A DNA stretch of 44,419 nt from Nitrosopumilaceae archaeon (GCA_022823825.1 JAJEHG010000042.1:1-44419), one strand, 5' to 3'. Shown: positions 15,175 to 23,862, counted from the first letter of the stretch. A program made the numbers and translations. Notes: generated by a model from the sequence alone, not told the origin.

Positions 15175-16089
15175 ATGAAGCTTGGGACACGGCACCTGCT
15201 TACACTGTCAGAGCTGACGCCAAGGGAGCTTGCGGCGTTGCTGCGGCGCGCCTCGAGGCTAAAGTCGGATCTCAGGAGCGGCAGGCAGCACGAGACGCTC
15301 AGGCGCAGGTCGCTTGTCATGGTGTTCCAAAAACCGTCGACGCGCACACGCGTAAGCTTTGAGATAGGAATGCGCCAGATGGGCGGGCACGCAGTCAATC
15401 TGGCCGCAAGCGAGATGCAGCTGTCACGCGGAGAAACCATAGAGGATACCGCAAGGACACTTTCCGGATATGCAGACTGCGTAATGGCCAGGGTGTACGA
15501 GCACGAGATGATCGAGAGACTGGCGGCCCATTCGGACATACCCGTGATAAACGGGCTGTCGGACATGTTCCATCCGTGCCAGATCCTGGCCGACCTTATG
15601 ACCATAAAGGAGAGGAAGAAAAAGCTTGACGGCCTGAGGATTGCATGGATAGGCGACGGAAACAACGTGTGCAACTCTATGATTTACGGGGCAGCGCTTG
15701 CGGGCGCGTCGGTTGCAGTGGCAACCCCGAAGAGGCATGCGCCGGACAAAGACGTCGTAAGGGAGGCACGCAGGGACACGGAGGTGGTACAGACCGAGGA
15801 TCCGAACATTGCAGTAAAGGGCGCAGACGTGGTCATGACAGACACGTTTAGCTCCATCCACAACAAAGGCGCGGGACGGGCCAAGGCGTTTCTGCCAAGA
15901 TACCAAGTGAACCGGAAGCTTATGGACAAGGCAGATCAAGACGCGATCTTTATGCACTGCCTTCCCGCTAAACGCGGCCAAGAGGTCACGGCAGACGTGA
16001 TTGACGGGCCCCAGTCGGCAGTATGGGACGAGGCGGAAAACAGGCTTCATGCGCAAAAGGCGCTTCTCGAGGCGCTAATCCACAAGTGA
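15175..16089 (+). CDS. argF: Ornithine carbamoyltransferase
   Basis: Forms citrulline from ornithine and carbamoyl phosphate in arginine synthesis. The 304-residue protein has the carbamoyl-phosphate motif STRTR (55-59), HPCQ (133-136) and the ornithine-side HCLPAKRG (261-268). The usual SMG ornithine loop (DxxxSMG) reads DTFSSIHN (223-230) here, a departure from the classical family, although the HCLP motif favours ornithine over aspartate as acceptor. It starts 10 bases after FtsY and is probably in the same transcript. No other arginine genes are adjacent. Confidence 0.9.
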   Translation: MKLGTRHLLTLSELTPRELAALLRRASRLKSDLRSGRQHETLRRRSLVMVFQKPSTRTRVSFEIGMRQMGGHAVNLAASEMQLSRGETIEDTARTLSGYADCVMARVYEHEMIERLAAHSDIPVINGLSDMFHPCQILADLMTIKERKKKLDGLRIAWIGDGNNVCNSMIYGAALAGASVAVATPKRHAPDKDVVREARRDTEVVQTEDPNIAVKGADVVMTDTFSSIHNKGAGRAKAFLPRYQVNRKLMDKADQDAIFMHCLPAKRGQEVTADVIDGPQSAVWDEAENRLHAQKALLEALIHK

Positions 16090-16347
16090 TCGATACATCC
16101 GCCGAGACTCCTTTGTGCCTACTGTCGGCAACTGTCGAGACCCACCACCTTGGCACGCATGGCCGGTAGGGCGGACAAGGCAGCCAACAGCCAGCAAGAG
16201 GGCCGTTTTGCCCGTTTCTGTGTCGGGCATTCCCCATCGCCGGCGACAGGATCTGCTTGTCCCGGCCCTGACGTGCGGGAGGTGTATTTTTTGACAAAGC
16301 CGCAGCTTCCTTTACGTATATAAGTCCAAATCAGAGGGTTGTCCCTA
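16090..16347. other. 258-base spacer with the L18 promoter
   Basis: No credible ORF is present. It contains a six-T run (16287-16292) that could terminate transcripts from argF. A strong TATA box (cgtatataag, 16315-16324) is centred 28 bases before the TTG at 16348 and drives the spc-like operon. Confidence 0.6.
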
Positions 16348-16836
16348 TTGGCATACTCCAAGATACTGCGCAGGCTGCGCGAGCGAAAGACCAACTACAA
16401 GAAGCGGGCCACCATGCTGATCGGCAGGCACAACTTTGTTACGGTAAACATTACAAACGAGAACACCCAGGTGCAGGTACTGAAACCAGGGATGGCCGGC
16501 GACACGGTCATAGCCTCCGCCCATTCTCGGAACCTGCTCAGCCAGGGATGGAAGGGATCAAGAAAGAACCTTTCGGCTGCCTATCTTACAGGATATACGG
16601 CAGGCAAGCGCGCAATCAGAAAGGGAACAGGCACCGCCATACTATACACCGGGACAAGACGGTACACCCAGAGGATGGCCGCCGCCCTGAAGGGGGTCAT
16701 AGATGCGGGCATGGACATACCTGCAGACGAGGAGACGTTCCCGCCTGAGGAAAGGATAAACGGCGAGCACCTAGCGGTAAAGAACGAGGTCGCCAAGATA
16801 AGAACCATTATAGACGGCAACGAGGCGGCAGGGTGA
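16348..16836 (+). CDS. rpl18: Ribosomal protein L18 (uL18)
   Basis: L18 binds 5S rRNA and anchors it to the large subunit. The 162-residue protein begins LAYSKILRRLRERKTNYKKR (TTG start), the typical archaeal opening, and has the conserved core with SAHSRNLLSQGWKG and AAYLTGYTAGKRAI, then LKGVIDAGMDIP. I prefer the TTG at 16348 to the in-frame TTG at 16339 because the TATA box is 28 bases from the former and only about 19 from the latter. It opens a run of nine genes (L18 to Cbf5 and beyond) on one strand. The upstream spc genes (L6, L32e, L19e) are absent here. Confidence 0.93.
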   Translation: MAYSKILRRLRERKTNYKKRATMLIGRHNFVTVNITNENTQVQVLKPGMAGDTVIASAHSRNLLSQGWKGSRKNLSAAYLTGYTAGKRAIRKGTGTAILYTGTRRYTQRMAAALKGVIDAGMDIPADEETFPPEERINGEHLAVKNEVAKIRTIIDGNEAAG

Positions 16837-16837
16837 G

Positions 16838-17533
16838 ATGAGTCAACAGCAGCAGCAACAGCAGCAGTCCAGAGGCCCGCCACCAAGATACGGCAGGGGG
16901 CCCGGAGGCGATCGCCCCAGGCGTCCCAGAAGGGAGGCCGAAGAGGAGGTGTGGATTCCAAAGACCGTCTTGGGCAAAAAGGTGGCGTCCGGCGAGATCA
17001 CGACGCTTGAGTCCATCATAGAACAGGGACTGCGCGTACAAGAGGAGGGAATAGTCAAAAAGCTGCTGCCGGACTTGAAGACAGAGGTGGTGGACGTGGG
17101 CATAATACAAAAGATGACCTCAAACGGCCAGTCCACCAGGTTCAAGGCCATAGTGGCAGCAGGAAACGAGGACGGATACCTCGGGATTGGACAGGGCAAG
17201 TCAAAACAGATGAGGATAGCAATAGAAAAGGCCACAAGCCAGGCATACCTGAACATCAACCCGATAAAGATGGGGTGCGGCAGCTGGGAGTGCAGGTGCG
17301 ACCAGAAACACTCCGTGCCGTTTCGCGTAATAGGCAAGGGCGGAAGCGTGACAGTAGAGATAATTCCGGCCCCCCGCGGACTCGGACTTGTGGCAGGCGG
17401 CAAGATAAAGCGGCTCTTGGAGCTGGCAGGATTAAAGGACGCGTGGACCACCGCAAAGGGCTCCACACCGACTATGAACTCCACGTCAAAGGCCATACTG
17501 GACTGCCTCAGGCAGACGTTCAGCCAGGGCTGA
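16838..17533 (+). CDS. rps5: Ribosomal protein S5 (uS5)
   Basis: S5 sits at the mRNA entry channel and contributes to decoding fidelity. The 231-residue protein has the double-stranded RNA-binding fold (KTEVVDVGIIQKMTSNGQ, residues 81-98, then TRFKAIVAAGNEDGYLG) and the C-terminal S5 domain (VTVEIIPAPRGLGLVAGG). The N-terminus is unusual: eight glutamines directly after MS, encoded by a CAG/CAA repeat, followed by a Pro/Gly/Arg-rich stretch to about residue 33. It begins one base after the L18 stop, so the two are coupled. Confidence 0.95.
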   Translation: MSQQQQQQQQSRGPPPRYGRGPGGDRPRRPRREAEEEVWIPKTVLGKKVASGEITTLESIIEQGLRVQEEGIVKKLLPDLKTEVVDVGIIQKMTSNGQSTRFKAIVAAGNEDGYLGIGQGKSKQMRIAIEKATSQAYLNINPIKMGCGSWECRCDQKHSVPFRVIGKGGSVTVEIIPAPRGLGLVAGGKIKRLLELAGLKDAWTTAKGSTPTMNSTSKAILDCLRQTFSQG

Positions 17534-17551
17534 CCAGGGGGATGACATGCA

Positions 17552-18094
17552 ATGAGTGAAGGCACGGCGGCGGCAACGACAGAAGAGCAGGGCGACGGCA
17601 ATAACGGCGACGGCAGTGGCAATGGCGCGTATCTGGTGGTAAGGATAAAGGGCCAGGCAGACGTCCCGTACTGGGCCGTGCACACGATGTCACTCCTAAA
17701 GCTGGAGCGCAAATACAGGGCCACAATACTGCCGGCAAAGGAGAACACACTCGGCATGCTCAACAAGATAAAACACTATGTGGCATGGACCAGACTCGAT
17801 GCCGAGCTGGCCCAGGAGATCATAGAGAAGAAGGCAAGAAAGTCAGGATACCGCAGGATCACGCAGGAGGACGTCAAGGGCCTCGGGTTTGACGACACGA
17901 GACAGATGGCCGAGTCCCTCTCAAGCGGCAGTTCCGCGCTCTCAAAGCTAAAGCCCCTCAAGCCGTGGTTTGCACTGGCGCCACCCAGGCACGGGTTCCG
18001 CCGCAGCACCAAGAGGCTGGCGGGCCAAAAGGGAGTGCTTGGCGGCAACGACGAGCTCGGCGAGATAGTGCGCAGGATGATGGCGGTGGCGTAG
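17552..18094 (+). CDS. rpl30: Ribosomal protein L30 (uL30)
   Basis: A large-subunit protein of 180 residues, archaeal/eukaryotic long form. The core starts at about residue 26 with YLVVRIKGQADVPYWAVHTM and continues with LKLERKYRATILPAKENTLG and the C-terminal KPWFALAPPRHGFRRSTK. The first 25 residues (Thr, Ala, Gly, Asp, Asn repeats such as GDGNNGDGSGNG) are low complexity and not part of the fold. It sits in the conserved S5-L30-L15 order, with L15 starting two bases after its stop. Confidence 0.95.
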   Translation: MSEGTAAATTEEQGDGNNGDGSGNGAYLVVRIKGQADVPYWAVHTMSLLKLERKYRATILPAKENTLGMLNKIKHYVAWTRLDAELAQEIIEKKARKSGYRRITQEDVKGLGFDDTRQMAESLSSGSSALSKLKPLKPWFALAPPRHGFRRSTKRLAGQKGVLGGNDELGEIVRRMMAVA

Positions 18095-18096
18095 TG

Positions 18097-18528
18097 ATGG
18101 CGACAAGGCTTAGAAAGACCAGGAGGCTCAGGGGCGGCAGGCACATGGGGTGGGGCCAGGTCGGCCAGCATCGCGCAAGCGGGCACCAGGGCGGACTGGG
18201 CGTGACCGGCATGCTAAAGCACCACTACAGCAGCATGCTCAAGTACGAGCCGGACCACTACGGGCACAGCGCCACCAAGCCCCCGCATCCGAACACCACC
18301 AAGAGGTGGGCGGCCGTCCGCGACCTAGACGATCTCTTTGCCAAACACGGAAGCCGCGACGACAAGACGGGGCAGAACGTGCTCGACTTGGGAGCAGCAG
18401 GATACCAAAAGCTGCTCGGCGGCGGAAAGACCAACACGGCATACGCAGTCAGGATCCCAAGACTCACGGCCTCGGCAGAAGAAAAGATAAGGGCAGCAGG
18501 CGGGGAGGTTTTGCCCGCCGATGGCTGA
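18097..18528 (+). CDS. rpl15: Ribosomal protein L15 (uL15)
   Basis: A late-assembly large-subunit protein of 143 residues. It begins MATRLRKTRRLRGGRHMGWG, the standard L15 opening of basic and Gly-rich segments, and includes GQHRASGHQGGLG and the C-terminal YQKLLGGGKTNTAYAVRI with EKIRAAGGEV. ATG 18097 was chosen because homologues start with this motif; the same frame runs back to 17965 inside L30 without meaning. It overlaps SecY by 8 bases. Confidence 0.95.
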   Translation: MATRLRKTRRLRGGRHMGWGQVGQHRASGHQGGLGVTGMLKHHYSSMLKYEPDHYGHSATKPPHPNTTKRWAAVRDLDDLFAKHGSRDDKTGQNVLDLGAAGYQKLLGGGKTNTAYAVRIPRLTASAEEKIRAAGGEVLPADG

Positions 18529-19957
18529 GAGCAGCGGCAGCCTTACCGCCATACTACGGCGCGTCGTATTCAAGGCAGAACCCTACATTCCGCAGGTGCC
18601 AAAGCCAAAGAAGAAGCTCACGCTGCAGACCAGGCTCCTGTGGTGCGGCGTGGCCCTGCTCATATACATGGTGATGGGGCAGACCCCCCTGTTCGGAGCC
18701 ACCACGCCGGAGTTCGACTTTCTGGCGTTTGCCAGGGTCATATTCGCGTCCCAGCAGGGCACGCTTGTCGAGCTCGGCATAGGGCCCATAGTGACGGCCG
18801 GGCTGCTCATGCAGCTGCTCCGCGGCTCGGAGATACTAAAGTTCGACTTCAAGAAACCGGAGGAGCGCGGCGTGTTCCAGACGGCCACAAAGCTAGTAAC
18901 GTACATAATCATAGTGGCAGAGTCCATAGTGTACGCGGTCGCCGTCTACGGGCCCACGCTGACAGACCCGTCGGTCATGTACGTGATGATAGGGCAGCTC
19001 ATGGCGGCCTCGATAATAATCATGTTCCTCGACGAGCTGATACAGAAGGGGTGGGGTATAGGAAGCGGCATCAGCCTGTTCATAATGGCCGGGGTGGCCC
19101 AGCAGATACTCTGGAGCCTGTTCAGCCCCCTGCCGGCAGGCGACGGCGGCACCATAGGGATAATCCCGTACACGGCCCAGGCGTTTATGGCCGGAGACAT
19201 CTCGAACATACTGTTCAGGTCGCAGCAGCTGCCCAGCATATTCGGGCTATGCCTGACTGCGGGCGTGCTGCTGATACTCGTGTTCACGCAGGGCATGAAG
19301 ATCGAGATTCCCATAGTCTCCACCAAATACAGGGGGTTCTCGGCCGTATACCCGATAAAGATGATGTACGTCTCGAACATACCCGTCATACTGGCCTCCG
19401 CGCTCACCGCAAACGCCGTGTTCGTGTTCCAGATGCTGTGGGCAAACCTCAACCCGAGGAACAACAACATATTCATGAATCTGATTGCGCAGTTCGATCC
19501 CACCAGCCCGTCCACGCCGATAGGCGGCCTCATATACTTCATCACGCCGCCAAGGGGGCTTGAGACCGCCGCGCTCGACCCAACAAGGGCCGTCGGATAC
19601 GTGCTGTTCATGATAGGCATAGTGGTGGTGTTCGGCAAGCTCTGGGTGGAGTTGGGCGGACTCTCGCCGAAGAGCGCGGCGCAGAACCTGCTTGACGCCG
19701 ACGTCCAGATTCCCGGGTTCCGCCGCTCAAACAAGCCAGTCGAGGCGCTCCTCAACAAGTACATCCCCTCCGTTACCATAATCGGCTCCATCATACTGGG
19801 GCTCCTTGCGGGCGTCTCAGACGTCCTGGGCGTGTTCGGGTCAGGCATCGGAATACTGCTGATGGTCGACATTCTGATAAACTACTACACGCAGCTCGTA
19901 AGGGAGCAGGTCGAAGTCGTCATGCCGCGTCTGGGGGCTCTGCTTGGCAGAAAATAA
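18521..19957 (+). CDS. secY: Protein translocase subunit SecY (Sec61 alpha)
   Basis: SecY is the pore of the general protein-export channel. The 478-residue protein has about ten predicted membrane helices. It has the cytosolic N-terminal PYIPQVPKPKKKLTLQTR before helix 1, a plug region near QTPLFG, the characteristic GIGSGISLFIMAGV (about 181-194), and the cytosolic loops that contact the ribosome (GMKIEIPIVSTKYRGF and GFRRSNKPVEALLNKYIP). It follows L15 as in nearly all archaea and overlaps the adenylate kinase gene by 14 bases. Partners in this window are SecE (5.5 kb) and FtsY (13.4 kb). Confidence 0.97.
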   Translation: MAESSGSLTAILRRVVFKAEPYIPQVPKPKKKLTLQTRLLWCGVALLIYMVMGQTPLFGATTPEFDFLAFARVIFASQQGTLVELGIGPIVTAGLLMQLLRGSEILKFDFKKPEERGVFQTATKLVTYIIIVAESIVYAVAVYGPTLTDPSVMYVMIGQLMAASIIIMFLDELIQKGWGIGSGISLFIMAGVAQQILWSLFSPLPAGDGGTIGIIPYTAQAFMAGDISNILFRSQQLPSIFGLCLTAGVLLILVFTQGMKIEIPIVSTKYRGFSAVYPIKMMYVSNIPVILASALTANAVFVFQMLWANLNPRNNNIFMNLIAQFDPTSPSTPIGGLIYFITPPRGLETAALDPTRAVGYVLFMIGIVVVFGKLWVELGGLSPKSAAQNLLDADVQIPGFRRSNKPVEALLNKYIPSVTIIGSIILGLLAGVSDVLGVFGSGIGILLMVDILINYYTQLVREQVEVVMPRLGALLGRK

Positions 19958-20522
19958 GAGGATCGTCGTGGTAGGAATACCCGGCGTGGGAAAGACCTCG
20001 CTTCTGGCAAAGATGCTGGAGATACTCGGCTCCAAGGACAGGAGCGTCACCGTAATCAGCTTTGGCACCACGATGTTCGACATTGCCAAGGAGAACGGCG
20101 TCGCAGACAGGGACCAGCTGCGAAAGCTCCCCATCTCAGAGCAAAAGGAGCTCCAAAAGGCGGCGGCGTCCAGAATAGCCGACCGGAGCGAGCAGATCGT
20201 GATAATAGACACGCACGCATTCGTCAGGTCGCCGGAGGGGTACTACCCCGGACTGCCGGCCCACGTGCTTGAGATAATTAGACCCACCAACTTTGTCTCG
20301 GTTACGGCAAGGCCCGAGGAGATATTCAGCAGGAGGGTCAGCGACGTGACGAGAAGCAGGGACAAGGTAAACATACTCGACATCAAAAAGGAGCTCGCGG
20401 TCCAGTCCGGCATGATGTCGGCATGCTCCGTTATAACGGGCTCGCCCATAAAGCAGGTCCTAAACGGCGAGGGCAGGATCGACGAGGCGGCAGACAAGAT
20501 AATAAGATCCATGGAGCTGTGA
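19944..20522 (+). CDS. adkA: Archaeal-type adenylate kinase
   Basis: Interconverts ATP + AMP and two ADP. The 192-residue protein resembles the archaeal AdkA family rather than bacterial Adk. It starts with a TTG inside secY and runs into the P-loop GIPGVGKTS (residues 11-19), followed by SFGTTMFDIAKENGVADRDQLRKL (about 40-63), the conserved segment VIIDTHAFVRSPEGYYPGLP and the nucleotide-side ARPEEIFSRR. The position directly after secY is the usual one. AdkA proteins are trimers; nothing here contradicts that. Confidence 0.93.
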   Translation: MAENKRIVVVGIPGVGKTSLLAKMLEILGSKDRSVTVISFGTTMFDIAKENGVADRDQLRKLPISEQKELQKAAASRIADRSEQIVIIDTHAFVRSPEGYYPGLPAHVLEIIRPTNFVSVTARPEEIFSRRVSDVTRSRDKVNILDIKKELAVQSGMMSACSVITGSPIKQVLNGEGRIDEAADKIIRSMEL

Positions 20523-20527
20523 GGGTC

Positions 20528-21265
20528 ATGGTGATCGAGGTTGTGGCGGCGGCAGCGGCATCGGCAACAGAGTCCGCTACAGTGCAGGGGCACGCGTACT
20601 ATGCGGCAATGGTGTGGATAGCCTCGCTGGCGCAGGGCGCGCACACGCTGCTGCCCGCTGGCGGCATGCTTGACGCGGTAGCGCTGCAGTTTGACTTTTT
20701 GGGGGCCGAGAGGGGGGCGCTCGGAAGCGACGACCCGGTCGTAAAGGGATGGATAATGTCGATGTTTGCAGTGGCCGGGTTCGGGATACTGCTCAACATA
20801 TTCAACGCGGGGATACGCAAGAAGATGGTGGACCAGATAAAGCTCAAGAGGATGATGAAGGAGACGCGCGCATGGCAGAAGGAAAAGCTGAGGGCGGCGC
20901 GCACAAAGGACGACGCAAGGCTCAGCGAGCTCAACAAAAAGTCCGCATACATGAACAAGATGTCAATGGAGCTGATGCAGATGAACATGAGGCCCATGCT
21001 GATCACGTTCGTGCCGCTCATACTGATATTCTACTTTGTGCTGCCGTGGCTCTTCTCGTATACGGTCGCCGTGTCGCCCATCCCGCTCAATGTCATACCG
21101 GGGGACATGTTCCAGCTTACGTGCACGGCAGAGCAGGCAGCAGACCCCGAGCATGTATGTACCGAGGAGAACGCCATATTCCTGTGGGCATGGTACTTTT
21201 TGTCCTCCATTGCGTTTAGCGGAATCATAATGAAGATGACAAAGACATCAATGGATCTCAGTTGA
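20528..21265 (+). CDS. DUF106/EMC3-like membrane insertase (Oxa1 superfamily)
   Basis: A 245-residue membrane protein of the archaeal DUF106 family, which is related to YidC/Oxa1/EMC3 and is thought to help insert membrane proteins. The family layout is present: a first core helix (about residues 78-98, WIMSMFAVAGFGILLNIFNA), a positively charged cytoplasmic coiled coil (about 100-155, KKMVDQIKLKRMMKETRAWQ onward), a second helix (about 160-182, MLITFVPLILIFYFVLPWLF) and a third near the C terminus (AIFLWAWYFLSSIAFSGIIM). An N-terminal hydrophobic Ala-rich segment precedes these. ATG 20528 gives the sensible start. The neighbours secY and adkA match the conserved archaeal cluster. Confidence 0.9.
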   Translation: MVIEVVAAAAASATESATVQGHAYYAAMVWIASLAQGAHTLLPAGGMLDAVALQFDFLGAERGALGSDDPVVKGWIMSMFAVAGFGILLNIFNAGIRKKMVDQIKLKRMMKETRAWQKEKLRAARTKDDARLSELNKKSAYMNKMSMELMQMNMRPMLITFVPLILIFYFVLPWLFSYTVAVSPIPLNVIPGDMFQLTCTAEQAADPEHVCTEENAIFLWAWYFLSSIAFSGIIMKMTKTSMDLS

Positions 21266-21870
21266 CTGGAACAGACAGCGGCACAAAGGCCGGGGACACA
21301 AGGCCGTCCATAGTGGTGTCTGGCCCGCCGGCAGTCGGAAAGACCACGCTTGCAAGGGCTCTGGCCGCGGAGATGTCCATGTCGTACGTCAGCGGCGGCG
21401 ACGTCCTCAAGGAGATGGCCTCCGATCTCGGATATGATACGGCAGGCGACGACTGGTGGGACACGGAGGACGGGATGAGGTTTTTGCGCGAGCGCGAGCA
21501 GAACCACGGCTTTGACCGCAGGCTCGACGAGCGACTAAAGGGGATGTTCGAGCGGGGCGGCATCGTGGTGACCAGCTATACCCTGCCCTGGCTCGTGGCC
21601 CCGGGCACGGGGATAAAGATATGGCTCGACGGCTCGCACACCAGCAGCACCGAACGCATGCAAAACAGGGACTCAGTCTCAAAGCAGCAGGCCTACGAGA
21701 TTACCCGCGAGAGGTACGACAAGAACCGCCGGCTGTACAGGGAGATATACGGCTTTGACTTCGGGGGCGACGCCTCGGTGTTCGACCACGTAATAAAGAC
21801 AGACGGCCTTTCAGCAGAGCAGGTGGTAGAGGCCGCAAGAAATGCAATCAGAGACGGAGTGAGGCCATAA
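21262..21870 (+). CDS. cmk: Cytidylate kinase
   Basis: Phosphorylates CMP and dCMP with ATP. The 202-residue protein has the P-loop GPPAVGKTTLA (residues 21-31), the NMP-binding beginning SGGDVLKEMA, and the lid region with RMQNRDSVSKQQAYEITRER (about 133-152). It corresponds to the short archaeal Cmk. The start codon TTG (21262) overlaps the stop of the DUF106 gene in gTTGAct, a tight coupling. The archaeal cluster order secY-adkA-DUF106-cmk is retained; the ribosomal genes L34e and L14e often found next to cmk in other archaea are missing. Confidence 0.9.
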   Translation: MTGTDSGTKAGDTRPSIVVSGPPAVGKTTLARALAAEMSMSYVSGGDVLKEMASDLGYDTAGDDWWDTEDGMRFLREREQNHGFDRRLDERLKGMFERGGIVVTSYTLPWLVAPGTGIKIWLDGSHTSSTERMQNRDSVSKQQAYEITRERYDKNRRLYREIYGFDFGGDASVFDHVIKTDGLSAEQVVEAARNAIRDGVRP

Positions 21871-21966
21871 CATGGAACCGCGGACGGCCGTGATTGCGAT
21901 GGTGGGCTGCGCGGCAGGCGTGGGACAGGCAGCGCCGGAGGCCGCAGACGCGCCCCCTGTACTGCA

Positions 21967-21977
21967 GTTATAAAAAA
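21967..21977 (+). promoter_or_regulatory. TATA box of cbf5
   Basis: The element gttataaaaaa lies about 25 bases before the ATG at 21997, so cbf5 has its own promoter even though it follows cmk on the same strand. Confidence 0.7.
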
Positions 21978-21996
21978 GAAGGATGGCCCAGTCACA

Positions 21997-23112
21997 ATGT
22001 CACACAAGCCAGCCCCGCAAAACGACAGCAGGCGGCACCGGCTGCCAAAGCAGCTTGACGGACTTGCGGAGGTAAGCAGGGATCCCACAGACGACTCGCA
22101 CGGCACGTACTATGGAGAGAGGAGCATCGAGCAGCTTCTCAGATATGGCCTGATAATACTCGACAAGCCGCCCGGTCCCACGAGCCACGAGGTGGTGGCA
22201 TGGGCAAAGCGCATACTGAACATACCAAAGATAGGCCACAGCGGGACGCTCGACCCCCAGGTGTCCGGGGTGCTGCCCCTGGGGCTGGGCGAGGCCACAA
22301 AGGCCCTCGGGGTGCTGCTGCTGGGCCCAAAAGAGTACCACGCGCTGGGCCGCATACACTCGCTTGCAAAGAGGGAGGAGGTAGACAGGGTCATGGGAAT
22401 GCTGCGTGGCCAGATATACCAAAAGCCCCCGCAGCGCTCTGCAGTGCTCCGCCAGACCAGGACGCGCACGATATACGAGTTCGAGCTGCTAGAGCAGAGG
22501 GAGCGGCTGCTCCTGACCCGCATACTGTGCGAGGCGGGCACCTACATCAGAAAGTTGTACTATGACATGGGCGAGATACTCGGCCCCGGCGCCACGATGA
22601 TCGAGCTGCGGCGCACGAGGGTCGACCAGTTCCACGAGACGGACGGACTTGTCACGATGCACGAGCTTGCAGACGCATATGCCAGGTGGACAGAGGAGGA
22701 CGACGGCGCCATGCTGCACTCCATGATCAGGCCCGTCGAGGACGCCCTCAGCGAGATAAAGTCGGTGGTCATAGGGGACGCGGCGGTGGACGCGATGTGC
22801 CACGGGGCCCAGCTTGCCATACCGGGAATACTAAAGGTGCATCCGAACCTCAAGAAGGGCGAGATTGCTGCCATATACACGCAGAAGGGCGAGGCGGTGG
22901 CCTTGGCCGAGGCCGGCATGTCGGCCGACGAGATTTCAGAGGCCGCAAAGGGGCATGCGTTTGAGACCAAGAGGATAATCATGGCGCCGGGCACGTACCC
23001 GAAGAGGTGGAGGACAAGGCCCAAGCGGGGTGACGGAGATGGAGATGGCGCCGCCGCCACAACAACAGTAGCAGCAGCCGGAGACGTTGCGCGGCGGCAT
23101 GTGGGGGAATAG
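21997..23112 (+). CDS. cbf5: tRNA/rRNA pseudouridine synthase Cbf5
   Basis: Cbf5 is the catalytic subunit of H/ACA RNPs, guiding rRNA pseudouridylation, and can also act on tRNA U55. The 371-residue protein has the TruB catalytic domain with Asp86 in HSGTLDPQVSG, preceded by IILDKPPGPTSHEV (53-66), and the RILCEAGTYIRKLYYDMGE motif. A PUA domain follows (about 253-330, with GAQLAIPGILKVHPNLKKGE). The last 30 or so residues (GDGDGDGAAATTTVAAAGD) are low complexity and absent from typical family members. It is transcribed from its own TATA box just after cmk. Confidence 0.96.
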   Translation: MSHKPAPQNDSRRHRLPKQLDGLAEVSRDPTDDSHGTYYGERSIEQLLRYGLIILDKPPGPTSHEVVAWAKRILNIPKIGHSGTLDPQVSGVLPLGLGEATKALGVLLLGPKEYHALGRIHSLAKREEVDRVMGMLRGQIYQKPPQRSAVLRQTRTRTIYEFELLEQRERLLLTRILCEAGTYIRKLYYDMGEILGPGATMIELRRTRVDQFHETDGLVTMHELADAYARWTEEDDGAMLHSMIRPVEDALSEIKSVVIGDAAVDAMCHGAQLAIPGILKVHPNLKKGEIAAIYTQKGEAVALAEAGMSADEISEAAKGHAFETKRIIMAPGTYPKRWRTRPKRGDGDGDGAAATTTVAAAGDVARRHVGE

Positions 23113-23140
23113 AACGCAGGGGGGGAAGTGGGGCGGACAC

Positions 23141-23776
23141 ATGGCGGCGACAAAGAGCCTGCTCGGATTTGTTGCGATAGGCATCGTATCAGGGCTTGCG
23201 TTTGGAGTATACCTGCTTGATGTGAGGGGCGGGTATCCCGGCTCGATGCCGTCCGCAGTAGAAGGCCCCTCAATATCAATAGTTCCCATAAAGTCGACAT
23301 TCGGGCCGGGCGAGACGGTGACGTTCAGTATAACAAACACCGGGACCGTCCCGCTGTATTCGGCAGACGGCGCTTACGGCGCGACCATCACGGGTTTGTC
23401 CGGGATTACAATATACACGCTTACGGCGCAGGATGCCGGCCCAATTCTTGCGGACGTTGCAGGTGCGGACCCGGGGTCGGAGGGAGCGCCTTTCCGCGGC
23501 ATTGCAGACACGCTGATGCCGGGCCAACAGATAGTCATGTCATGGGACCAGACAAGGCAGGATGGGGAGGCGGCCCAGCCCGGCCTCTACAAGGTGAACG
23601 TATACGCGTATGCGTCAGATATGGTTCAGTCCGGCTCGGGGGGCCCTGGCGCCCTGGCGCATGATGCGGATCAAGATGCGGACTATATGCAGGGCGAGGT
23701 GGCGGCAGGGAACGACGCGCGGCAGCCGGCTGACGCGAAACCCGTAAAGGACCATGTCACTATCACCATCCGGTGA
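23141..23776 (+). CDS. Exported protein with BsuPI-like beta domain
   Basis: A 211-residue protein with one N-terminal membrane helix (about residues 5-25, LLGFVAIGIVSGLAFGVYLL), likely a signal anchor, and an outside beta domain. The segment FGPGETVTFSITNTGTVPLY and the later QIVMSWDQTR with PGLYKVNVYAYA resemble the BsuPI (intracellular proteinase inhibitor) fold, in which a Trp and a terminal G-x-Y strand are conserved. The C-terminal third is Asp/Ala/Gly-rich and ends in DHVTITIR. It starts 28 bases after cbf5; no separate promoter is clear. The fold assignment is tentative and no target protease is implied, although a surface subtilase is encoded at 9.8 kb. Confidence 0.55.
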   Translation: MAATKSLLGFVAIGIVSGLAFGVYLLDVRGGYPGSMPSAVEGPSISIVPIKSTFGPGETVTFSITNTGTVPLYSADGAYGATITGLSGITIYTLTAQDAGPILADVAGADPGSEGAPFRGIADTLMPGQQIVMSWDQTRQDGEAAQPGLYKVNVYAYASDMVQSGSGGPGALAHDADQDADYMQGEVAAGNDARQPADAKPVKDHVTITIR

Positions 23777-23829
23777 CAGTCAGCGGTACCCCGCGCATGC
23801 GGCACGGGGTCAAGTGGAACCGTCCGTAG

Positions 23830-23841
23830 ACATATAATCAG
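23830..23841 (+). promoter_or_regulatory. TATA box of tRNA-Ser
   Basis: The element acatataatcag is centred 28 bases before the tRNA 5' end. Confidence 0.7.
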
Positions 23842-23862
23842 ACAGGACGTGGGCGACATAGT

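Noticed and set aside
16843..17766. 307-residue minus-strand ORF ending in poly-Cys
   Set aside because: Antisense to S5 and L30; the poly-Cys run is the reverse of the poly-Gln CAG repeat.
21872..21973. 33-codon ORF between cmk and cbf5
   Set aside because: It ends inside the cbf5 TATA box, has no promoter or family match, and is short enough to arise by chance in GC-rich DNA.
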